Below the pieces are notes generated by a model. That model was not told where the DNA came from and searched no databases. It worked only from the letters and a program-made list of their open reading frames with translations. Position numbers and translations under genes: made by a program. This document shows positions 1-6,024 of a DNA stretch of 6,944 nucleotides, one piece after another. Each line of letters begins with the position of its first letter. Position 1 is the stretch's first letter. Source of the DNA: Pirellulaceae bacterium. GTDB lineage: Bacteria > Planctomycetota > Planctomycetia > Pirellulales > Pirellulaceae. The DNA lies in NCBI GenBank assembly GCA_030744095.1, contig JASLRF010000590.1, positions 1-6,944 of the forward strand. The letters run 5' to 3'.

Positions 1-285
1 ACCCAGAATCGTGTGGGCTTCGTGCGTCTGTCCAACGGCGTGCCGGAGGAAGTCGAGTCGCGAACCGGAGGCTTCACGACTGCCTACATCAGAGGCGTCT
101 ACGACCTGACGGAGAACCTTCACTTTGTCGGCGGCATCGAGAATCTGTTCGACCGCTCCTATCGTGAACACCTCGATCTGGTGATTCCAGGAGATCCGCT
201 CAACTCCGTACCGGAGTTCCGCGATCCGACGCCCGTTCTGTCGCCCGGCATTACGCCTTACGTGGGTGCAGAATTGATCTATTAG
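1..285 (+). CDS. TonB-dependent outer-membrane receptor, C-terminal fragment
   Basis: The frame is open from the first base of the window and ends at TAG 283-285, so this is the last 94 codons of a longer gene starting upstream; the GTG at 13 is only an internal codon. The fragment contains GGIENLFDRSYREHLD, the 'NLFD..Y.EH' block seen near the C-terminal beta-strands of TonB-dependent receptors. Alternating hydrophobic strands follow, ending in PYVGAELIY, with a terminal aromatic residue as expected for an outer-membrane barrel. Such receptors import metal complexes, haem, vitamins or other ligands using TonB energy. The substrate cannot be read from this fragment because the plug and most of the barrel are missing. 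The gene is followed about 410 bases later by an ABC transporter on the same strand, which makes a shared transport role possible but not proven. Confidence 0.85.
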   Translation, partial: TQNRVGFVRLSNGVPEEVESRTGGFTTAYIRGVYDLTENLHFVGGIENLFDRSYREHLDLVIPGDPLNSVPEFRDPTPVLSPGITPYVGAELIY

Positions 286-694
286 TGGTATTGCATCTTT
301 CGACCTTGCTGCAGCCCGCCGGCGTCTTACGTCAGCGGTTCTCTCACGACATGCCAGTGTCCAATTCGTTTCTTGACTCCGTCGTTCGGTTCAAACTGAC
401 TCGTGTCGTATCGCGCTAAAGTAGCCGGGTCTTCCTTCGATATCCTACTGTTCGTGGTTCCACAGTTGGGGTGTTGTCCAGGCGGGGCTGGAACCAGGCG
501 TACCCGCTGAGCATTTCTTTCTTGTCGTGGCCCGCCGCTGTGATGAACATCGCGTAGAATGCCTGCGTATTCTGAGAGATCCCGCCTGAGGTCTCTTTGA
601 GATTCTCCCTGAAGCCAGTAAGTTGTTAGCAGGCAAGTGGTTGTTCTTTCCCATTGGCCGGCTCGAAAAAGCCCCTTTGTCGTTGGATTCCGTC
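286..694. other. Intergenic region between receptor and ABC transporter genes
   Basis: This stretch of about 409 bases separates the receptor stop codon from the ATG chosen for the ABC ATPase. I see no intact gene with a plausible start and ribosome binding site. I also see no clear rho-independent terminator (no strong stem followed by a T-run), no convincing sigma-70 promoter and no confident Fur/Zur-type palindrome. If the ABC operon has its own promoter it should lie here. The minus strand from 625 to 416 carries a coding-like open frame, listed separately. Confidence 0.6.
416..625 (-). pseudogene. Possible decayed gene fragment, function unknown
   Basis: On the minus strand one frame is open for about 69 codons between a stop at 628-626 and a TAG at 418-416. 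It reads in part GGISQNTQAFYAMFITAAGH, then DKKEMLSGYAWFQPRLDNTP. The composition is protein-like and the codons resemble those of the neighbouring genes. There is no start codon near its beginning: the first ATG is about 25 codons in. The frame is closed immediately upstream, so an intact gene is not possible here. It may be the tail of a former gene lost by deletion, or chance. I do not recognise the family. Short open frames on the plus strand cover the same bases, so the call is weak. Confidence 0.22.
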
Positions 695-1381
695 ATGCTC
701 GAATTGGAAGGCGTCAAGAAATCCTATCTGGAAGCCAACGGCGACATTCTGCCGATTCTCGACATCGATCGGTTTCATGTCGGTCAGGCTGAACAGATGG
801 TATTGGTGGGGCCTAGCGGCTGCGGGAAGACAACGTTGCTCCACATCATCGCGGGGATTGGTCGGTCCGATGCGGGATCGATTCGCCTCGATAATGTCGA
901 AGTGAGCCAGCTTTCTGAGGCTGGGCGTGACCGTTACCGAGCCATCAAGTTGGGATACGTTTTCCAGACGTTCAATCTGTTGCCCGCGTTTACGGCATTG
1001 GAAAACGTACTGCTGGGAATGACGTTTGCACGCGGCAAGAAGGACTCGCAGCGAGCCCGCCAATTGCTGGATCGAGTTGGCTTGGGTTCGCGCGCGTCAC
1101 ACAAGCCGGCCGCCATGTCAGTGGGCGAACTGCAGCGCGTCGCGGTGGCTCGCGCGCTTGCCAATCGTCCTCGCTTGCTCTTGGCCGACGAACCGACCGC
1201 CAACGTCGATCCCGCCAATCAACAACTGATAATCGACCTGATTCGCGAGACCTGTCACGAAGAAGAGATTACGCTGTTGCTGGTAACACATTCGACCGAA
1301 GTCGCCAGCCAGTTTGATCGCGTTGATCGCCTTGAAGATGTCAACCGAGTTGTCAGCAAAACCGCAATGAAAGTCTCATGA
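695..1381 (+). CDS. ABC transporter ATP-binding protein (LolD/MacB/DevA type)
   Basis: The protein has 228 residues, normal for a stand-alone ATPase of this group. It should bind the cytoplasmic face of the permease encoded next and hydrolyse ATP to drive it. The motifs are in the expected order: Walker A GPSGCGKT (39-46), Q-loop Gln91 in the VFQTFNLLP block, signature MSVGELQR (141-148), Walker B LLLADEPT (161-168), D-loop NVD (170-172) and switch His199 in LLLVTHS. The signature departs from LSGGQ, with Val for the first Gly and Glu-Leu for Gly-Gln, while the Ser and a Gly remain. The ATG at 695 is preferred because homology begins at once (MLELEGVKKSY). Earlier in-frame TTG codons would add a tail of up to 24 residues with no family match. 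No strong Shine-Dalgarno sequence precedes it. Its stop overlaps the permease start (ATGA), indicating translational coupling. A metal-related substrate is inferred from context only. Confidence 0.96.
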   Translation: MLELEGVKKSYLEANGDILPILDIDRFHVGQAEQMVLVGPSGCGKTTLLHIIAGIGRSDAGSIRLDNVEVSQLSEAGRDRYRAIKLGYVFQTFNLLPAFTALENVLLGMTFARGKKDSQRARQLLDRVGLGSRASHKPAAMSVGELQRVAVARALANRPRLLLADEPTANVDPANQQLIIDLIRETCHEEEITLLLVTHSTEVASQFDRVDRLEDVNRVVSKTAMKVS

Positions 1382-2982
1382 GTCTGTTTCGAATTGCCTG
1401 GCGGAGCATCCAACAACGCGGCCTTGCGTCATTCCTGACCGCCGTTTCCATGGCGCTGGGTGTCATGATGGTGGTGGCCGTCTTGTCGGTGCACGGTGTG
1501 GTCGCAAAGTCTTTCCGCAACAACTCGAGCTTGGGCTACAATCAGATTGTTGGTGCCAAAGGCGGCAAGCTTCAGTTGACCATGAACACGGTCTTTTATC
1601 TGAGCAAGCCTGTCGAGAATATTCCGTACGAATACTACCTCGAGTTTGTCTCGGCAACCGAACGTCAAGCGGGGCTGAGACATACGATTCGCAGCGAAAT
1701 TCACCAAGCCCAGTGGGAAGCGCTGAACATCCTGTTGGGCATCGATTCGAATTCGGGTGTCCCCTTGGCTGGGCTGGGCTCGAGCATTGCTGGTGAGTTG
1801 TTTGAGGCGCGTGGCCAGCAACTGTTGGACTTGGAGCGCGGCGGCAGGTTCGGCCAGTTCACCGCCTTCGCGATCCCCGTTTGTTTGGGCGACTATTTCG
1901 GTCAGTTTCGTGTCGTGGGCACGACGCCGGACATGTTCGCCAAGCTCCGCCACGGCCCAGCCAGTGATCAGTCCTTTGAATTCGCCTCGGGACGCAACTT
2001 CAAACACTGGAGTGAAGAGCACGGCTATTTCGAGGCCGTTGTGGGAGCGTCGGTGGCACGCGAAATGAAGGTCGGGGTCGGCGACGGCTTCTCGCCATCG
2101 CACGGCGATCCTGAAGGCGCGCGGCACGGCGACCAATTCAAAATCGTGGGTGTCTTGGAGTACTCTGGGACACCCAATGATCGGGCGGCGTTCATCAATC
2201 TGGAAGGTTTCTACTTGATGGACGATCATGCCAAGCCGATCGATGTCGGCGAGTTCGACAGTTTGCCGGACGATGTTGAATTGCCGGACGATGTTGAATC
2301 GTCCTCGGCGGCTGAAGATGACCAGCCAAACCACGCCGGCCACGCAGAAGCCGCACCGGAGTTTCAGCGGCTGCCGGTCGAGCAACGAGAAGTGTCGGCA
2401 GTGTTGATTCGGAACACTAGCGATATCATTGGCATGAGCATGTCGAATTCAATCAATGAAGGCAACGATGCCCAATGTGTGCAACCGATTCGCGAGATCA
2501 CGGTGTTGTTCGAGGAGTTCGTGGGGCCGGTTCAATTGGCGCTGCTGGTGGTGACCGCGTTGATCTGTGTCGTCTCCGGGATCAGCATTCTGGTGAGCAT
2601 CTACAATTCGATGAGTGACCGGAAGCACGAAATCGCGGTGATGCGGGCGCTGGGTGCCGGCCGAAGCACGGTAATGACGGTAATATTGCTTGAGTCGATC
2701 CTGCTGTCGCTTGCCGGTGGAACTGTCGGCTGGGCGGGCGGTCACGCCTTGAATATGGCGGCCAGTGGCGAAATTGAGGCCCGCACTGGCGTTTCAGTCG
2801 GATTTTTGAGCTTCGCCCCACCATTAGAGAACCTTGATCTGTGGGGGCTGGGCCCAATAATAGGACTAATGTCGCCGGAATTGTGGCTGATTCCGGCACT
2901 CATTCTGCTGGCAATTATTGTAGGATTTCTTCCAGCGTTGGCTGCTTACCAAACTGACGTGGCCAAGTCGTTGGGAGCCTGA
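1378..2982 (+). CDS. ABC transporter permease, FtsX/MacB-like
   Basis: This 534-residue inner-membrane protein is the partner of the preceding ATPase, and its ATG lies inside the ATPase stop. Topology is typical of the FtsX/MacB/DevC permease family: one N-terminal membrane segment (about 18-42), a long extracytoplasmic domain (about 45-382), then three membrane segments (about 385-408, 430-458, 503-525). The cytoplasmic loop DRKHEIAVMRALGAGR (414-429) is the family's ATPase-coupling region. Residues 57-70 (IVGAKGGKLQLTMN), followed by the NIP at 81-83, resemble a block conserved in permeases found beside DUF3299 genes in proteobacteria. The protein is longer than the roughly 400 residues usual for such permeases. 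Part of the excess is an acidic, low-complexity insert (about 282-335) with a duplicated LPDDVE and several His residues (284, 319, 322). The ligand is unknown, and such permeases often act by mechanotransmission rather than as classic channels. Confidence 0.94.
   Translation: MSLFRIAWRSIQQRGLASFLTAVSMALGVMMVVAVLSVHGVVAKSFRNNSSLGYNQIVGAKGGKLQLTMNTVFYLSKPVENIPYEYYLEFVSATERQAGLRHTIRSEIHQAQWEALNILLGIDSNSGVPLAGLGSSIAGELFEARGQQLLDLERGGRFGQFTAFAIPVCLGDYFGQFRVVGTTPDMFAKLRHGPASDQSFEFASGRNFKHWSEEHGYFEAVVGASVAREMKVGVGDGFSPSHGDPEGARHGDQFKIVGVLEYSGTPNDRAAFINLEGFYLMDDHAKPIDVGEFDSLPDDVELPDDVESSSAAEDDQPNHAGHAEAAPEFQRLPVEQREVSAVLIRNTSDIIGMSMSNSINEGNDAQCVQPIREITVLFEEFVGPVQLALLVVTALICVVSGISILVSIYNSMSDRKHEIAVMRALGAGRSTVMTVILLESILLSLAGGTVGWAGGHALNMAASGEIEARTGVSVGFLSFAPPLENLDLWGLGPIIGLMSPELWLIPALILLAIIVGFLPALAAYQTDVAKSLGA
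2263..2298 (+). repeat. Perfect 18-bp tandem duplication inside the permease gene
   Basis: The 18-base unit ttgccggacgatgttgaa occurs twice head to tail with no mismatch (2263-2280 and 2281-2298). It is in frame and gives LPDDVE-LPDDVE at permease residues 296-307. Perfect identity at the DNA level suggests a recent slippage event in a tolerant surface loop. Confidence 0.97.
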
Positions 2983-3145
2983 TGACCTGATATGTTCTCG
3001 CGACTGCATTCCCACAGCTGGTGGTCGCACCACAAATCTGACAGAAGAGCCGAGCTGAGCAGCGAGTTTCGGTCGTCAACCTGCCTCGAATCTACCTACG
3101 AAATATTAGGAACTATCGGACAACCTCAGAACCGCTGGCAACGGC

Positions 3146-3153
3146 GGAAAGGA
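3146..3153 (+). promoter_or_regulatory. Ribosome binding site of the secreted CPFC protein
   Basis: The purine run GGAAAGGA ends seven bases before the ATG at 3161. It is the clearest Shine-Dalgarno-like sequence in the window. It supports 3161 as the start and implies translation independent of the permease gene, which ends 178 bases upstream. Confidence 0.6.
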
Positions 3154-3160
3154 CGACGCC

Positions 3161-4420
3161 ATGAAACGATTTTTCCCGCTGATGTCGTTAGCCCTGGCAT
3201 TGCAGTGCGCACTGACTGCAGTGCAAGCCTTGGCTTGCCCGTTCTGCTCGACGGTGTCGCAAACGTTCACCGAGGAAATTCAGTCGATGGACATCGTGGT
3301 CATCGCTGATTTGGTTGCGTTGCCACCGATTAAGAAGAGTGATGAAAGCCAACAGGAGGTTCCGAAAGCGAAATTCAAGGTCCGGCAGATTGTCAAAGGT
3401 AAGGCGCTGGCCGAGGTTGGTCAGATTGTCGAAACGGTATTCTTTGGCGAAGCAAAAAAGGGAGCCGCCTTCTTGGTGATGGGCGTCGATCCGCCCAAGA
3501 TCGCCTGGTCGACTCCTCTGCCATTGTCCGAACGTGCACGCAAGTACGTTCCGAGTCTTTTGGACCTTCCCACAGAAGGGCCCGCACGATTGGTGTTTTT
3601 TCAGCAGTACTTGGAAGACGCAGATGAGATGTTGGCTCGAGATGCTTACGACGAGTTCGCGAAAGCTCCATACGAGGAAATCAAATTGCTGAAACCGAAT
3701 ATGGACCACGATAAGCTGATCGTGTGGATTCAGGATGCGGACATCCCCGCCAGCCGACGTCGCCTCTATTTGACGCTGTTGGGTGTCTGCGGAAACTCGA
3801 GCGATGTCGCGATGCTGGAAGACCTGTTAAAGTCCGACGATCGAAAAAAGAAAGCCGGACTGGACGCAATGATTGGCTGCTATCTGACGCTCAAAGGACC
3901 GGCCGGTATGCCGTTGATTGAAGAACTATTCTTGAAGAACGCCAAGGCGGAATACGCGGATACCTACGCCGCGATCATGGCCTTACGTTTCCACGGCAGT
4001 GAAACGGACGTGATTCCGCGCGAGAGGATCCTGCAGGGTCTCCGTCATATGCTGTCCCGCCCCCAATTGGCGGATCTGGTCATTCCCGATCTCGCTCGAT
4101 GGGAAGACTGGTCGGTCATGGATCGGCTGGTTCAACTGTTCAAGGATGCCGACGACAAGACCAGTTGGGTTCGTGTGCCGGTGATCAATTACTTGCGGGC
4201 TTGCCCGAACCCAATGGCTAAAAAGCAAATCGCACTATTGGAGAAGATCGATCCCACAGCGGTGAAACGAGCCAATACGTTTTTCCCCTTTGGAGCCTCG
4301 GGTGCCAGCAAAGCTACAACGGCAAAGACCAAGCCAGCCGAGACCAAGCCAGCCGAGACCGAGCCAGCCAAGACCAAGCCAGCCAAGGCGACCCCCGCCG
4401 CCGGCGGCGCTGGCACCTAA
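3161..4420 (+). CDS. Exported protein with N-terminal CPFC motif and helical-repeat body, unknown function
   Basis: The 419-residue protein starts with a clear signal peptide: MKRF, a hydrophobic stretch (residues 5-22) and an Ala-Leu-Ala cleavage site at 23-25. Cleavage there leaves Cys26-Pro-Phe-Cys29 as the new N-terminus. This is not a good lipobox, because Ala rather than Leu is at -3 and Leu is at -2, so signal peptidase I is more likely. Residues about 42-120 (DIVVIADL..., KFKVRQIVKG, AAFLVMGVD) look like a small beta-rich domain. Residues about 190-365 are mostly helical, with a rhythm like HEAT repeats (for example SDVAMLEDLLKSDD at 214-227). The tail (about 380-419) is Ala/Pro/Lys-rich and repetitive. 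I do not recognise a named family. It lies between the permease and the DUF3299 genes, the place where a periplasmic partner would be expected, so a metal- or thiol-related role is possible but unproven. Confidence 0.9.
   Translation: MKRFFPLMSLALALQCALTAVQALACPFCSTVSQTFTEEIQSMDIVVIADLVALPPIKKSDESQQEVPKAKFKVRQIVKGKALAEVGQIVETVFFGEAKKGAAFLVMGVDPPKIAWSTPLPLSERARKYVPSLLDLPTEGPARLVFFQQYLEDADEMLARDAYDEFAKAPYEEIKLLKPNMDHDKLIVWIQDADIPASRRRLYLTLLGVCGNSSDVAMLEDLLKSDDRKKKAGLDAMIGCYLTLKGPAGMPLIEELFLKNAKAEYADTYAAIMALRFHGSETDVIPRERILQGLRHMLSRPQLADLVIPDLARWEDWSVMDRLVQLFKDADDKTSWVRVPVINYLRACPNPMAKKQIALLEKIDPTAVKRANTFFPFGASGASKATTAKTKPAETKPAETEPAKTKPAKATPAAGGAGT
4325..4384 (+). repeat. Four 15-bp tandem repeats encoding a Lys/Pro-rich tail
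   Basis: Four consecutive 15-base units close to aagaccaagccagcc (starting at 4325, 4340, 4355 and 4370) encode KTKPA, ETKPA, ETEPA and KTKPA near the C-terminus of the exported CPFC protein. The first and fourth units are identical; the others differ by one or two bases, mostly Lys/Glu changes. Such tails are usually flexible linkers that change length by slippage. Confidence 0.95.
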
Positions 4421-4619
4421 GCGAAGTTTGGATGTAAGGGCACGATCGAATCCAAGAATCGATGTGAGATTTCCCGCAACGTAGAATCGCGAGCCGCGCA
4501 GTCATTTCTGAGTATTGCGTAGCCTGCGAACCATGGCCACCTTTGAAACGTAACAAGCGTGAACCAGTTCGGGCAGAGTTTGCTCGTGGCCAATCTTAAT
4601 TCGCGTGGGTGGTTGATTG

Positions 4620-5525
4620 ATGAGTATATCGGAGCAAACCAAGCCGGCAACGGCGTTCAGTGACAGCGATGTCGGCGAGACCTTTGCGCCCTATCGAGCG
4701 GTCAGCCGCGCGGCTGCAATCTCGTTGGCCTTGGGCGTTCTTGTGGCGCTGCCCGGTATCGCCTGGCAGTACGGGGCTGCCGCGGCATGGCTACGCCAAC
4801 TCGTTTCTGCCTGGATGCCCGAGACACTGACATTGATCTTGATTGCGGTTCCACCGATCGCGATGCTTCTAGGCACGATCCTCTTGGGAGTGTTTCGTCC
4901 TCGGCTGGCTCGCCGCGTCGCGATCATTGGAGTGATCTTGTTGCTTCCAGGTTGTATCTGGACCGTGGGGATGATTCCCGCACCTGTACTGATTCTGCCA
5001 CTGATTGGATCGATCTTGGGCAGTCTGGGGCTGAGCAATATTCGTAAATATCCTGCGGAACTGACCGGTAAGACGGCCGCGGGTCTGGGCACGATCTTGG
5101 GTGTGGCGCTGTTCATTGGTGGCATTGCCTGTCATGCGCTGATCTATTCGACGGAAGTTCCCGATGGATACGAGCGACTGTCGTTTGACGTGCTGAAGGC
5201 CGGCGCTCAGATGCCAGACTATCCACCGCCGACGGCTCAGGAGATGGATGGAAAGCAAGTCTTCATCAAGGGCTATATTTACCCAGGCCAGCAACGTTTG
5301 GGTCTGAAGGAGTTCGTGCTGGTTCCCGATATTGGGACGTGCTGTTTCGGCGGAAGTCCCAAGCAGACCCACATGGTCGAAGTCATCTTAAAAAAGGGCC
5401 TTACGCTTGACTATTCGATGACCAAACGCCGTCTGGCGGGAGTCTTAAGAGTAAACCCGACTCTCCAGCCGGTGGCGGATCGACCAGGTGTCTACTACCA
5501 ACTAATGGCGGACTATGCCAAATGA
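4620..5525 (+). CDS. Multi-pass membrane protein with C-terminal DUF3299-like domain
   Basis: This 301-residue protein begins with a short polar N-terminus, followed by about five hydrophobic segments (near 32-50, 70-91, 97-116, 118-138 and 155-176). A soluble domain follows (about 185-300). That domain has the DUF3299-type pattern of GYI (218-220), then FVLVPDIGTCCFG (232-244) with paired Cys241-Cys242, then hydrophobic strands ending in YYQLMADY. By the positive-inside pattern (VFRPRLARR at 91-99) the domain probably lies outside the cytoplasm. The ATG at 4620 is preferred over the TTG at 4617; a weak GGGTGG precedes it by seven bases. It overlaps the next gene by ATGA, and that gene encodes a second copy of the same domain. 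DUF3299 has no established biochemical activity that I know of. Its neighbours in other bacteria include ABC transporters tied to zinc limitation. The family name is given from motif memory, not from a search. Confidence 0.85.
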   Translation: MSISEQTKPATAFSDSDVGETFAPYRAVSRAAAISLALGVLVALPGIAWQYGAAAAWLRQLVSAWMPETLTLILIAVPPIAMLLGTILLGVFRPRLARRVAIIGVILLLPGCIWTVGMIPAPVLILPLIGSILGSLGLSNIRKYPAELTGKTAAGLGTILGVALFIGGIACHALIYSTEVPDGYERLSFDVLKAGAQMPDYPPPTAQEMDGKQVFIKGYIYPGQQRLGLKEFVLVPDIGTCCFGGSPKQTHMVEVILKKGLTLDYSMTKRRLAGVLRVNPTLQPVADRPGVYYQLMADYAK

Positions 5526-5995
5526 TGTTCAGATCCAACTCGGTCATCGTTGCTTTGGTGCTGGCAATGCTGATTTCCAACGCCGCTGGTGTGGCACGGG
5601 GGGCCGACAAGAAAAAACCAAAGAAGCGGCAGAACATCACGTTCGACGACATCAAGTTCGAAATGAAAAAAGGCGCTCCGTTCAAGCGCACCATGTTGAC
5701 CAAGAAAATCGAGCAGCTTGACAAACAGCCCATCACAATTCGCGGCTACATCCTGCCCAGTTTTCAGCAGAAAGGGATCACGCAGTTCGTTTTGGTACGT
5801 GACAACATGGAATGCTGTTTTGGACCCGGTGCAGCGCTGTTCGATTGCATTCTGGTCGAGATGGTCAAGGGAAAATCGACCTCATTCACAGTCCGACCTG
5901 TATCCGTCACTGGCAAGTTCACGGTCTCGGAATTCAAAGATCCCGACGGGAATCACCTGGCGATCTACCGCCTCGACGGCGAGCTGGTCAAGTAG
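5522..5995 (+). CDS. Small exported DUF3299-like protein with paired cysteines
   Basis: The protein has 157 residues. A signal peptide (MMFRSNSVIVALVLAMLISN, then AAGVARGA) is probably cleaved near residue 28, leaving a very basic start DKKKPKKRQN. The mature part is almost entirely one domain: GYI (75-77), FVLVRDNMECCFG (89-101) with Cys98-Cys99, a further Cys109, and a C-terminal YRLDGELVK. GYI and FVLV are 14 residues apart, exactly as in the upstream protein, and CCFG follows FVLV after five residues in both, so the two are paralogous domains. The start is ATG 5522, or the next ATG at 5525; both read as Met. GGCGGA at 5507-5512 may serve as the ribosome binding site. Overlap with the upstream stop indicates coupled translation, and probably a joint function at the outer face of the inner membrane. 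No catalytic activity is known to me. Confidence 0.9.
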   Translation: MMFRSNSVIVALVLAMLISNAAGVARGADKKKPKKRQNITFDDIKFEMKKGAPFKRTMLTKKIEQLDKQPITIRGYILPSFQQKGITQFVLVRDNMECCFGPGAALFDCILVEMVKGKSTSFTVRPVSVTGKFTVSEFKDPDGNHLAIYRLDGELVK

Positions 5996-6024
5996 CTGAA
6001 TCTCGAATGACGAGCCCGGATACC

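Noticed and set aside
623..694. Upstream TTG starts extending the ABC ATPase by up to 24 residues
   Set aside because: The extra residues do not resemble the family N-terminus, there is no clear ribosome binding site, and the ATG at 695 begins exactly where ABC homology starts.
626..1063. 145-codon minus-strand open frame opposite the ABC ATPase
   Set aside because: It overlaps the Walker A and Q-loop coding region of a clear ATPase and has no protein-family features.
1429..2385. Long 318-codon open frame on the minus strand opposite the permease gene
   Set aside because: It lies wholly antisense to a well-supported permease, its translation is Arg/Gln/His-rich without recognisable motifs, and it is explained by the codon usage of the plus-strand gene.
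2992..3309. 105-codon plus-strand open frame between the permease and the CPFC protein
   Set aside because: It has no ribosome binding site, runs into the CPFC gene in another frame, and its translation is Ser/Arg/His-rich with no motif. The CPFC gene has a clear signal peptide and a good ribosome binding site.
3188..3709. 173-codon minus-strand open frame opposite the CPFC gene
   Set aside because: Antisense shadow of a well-supported gene; no motif or start context.
4421..4619. 199-base gap before the membrane DUF3299 gene as a possible promoter or regulatory region
   Set aside because: I found no convincing -35/-10 pair, riboswitch-like fold or operator palindrome. A promoter here is possible but not supported by the bases.
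6002..6014. Small hairpin ctcg-aatga-cgag between the convergent stop codons
   Set aside because: Only four base pairs and no T-run on either strand, so it is too weak to call a terminator.
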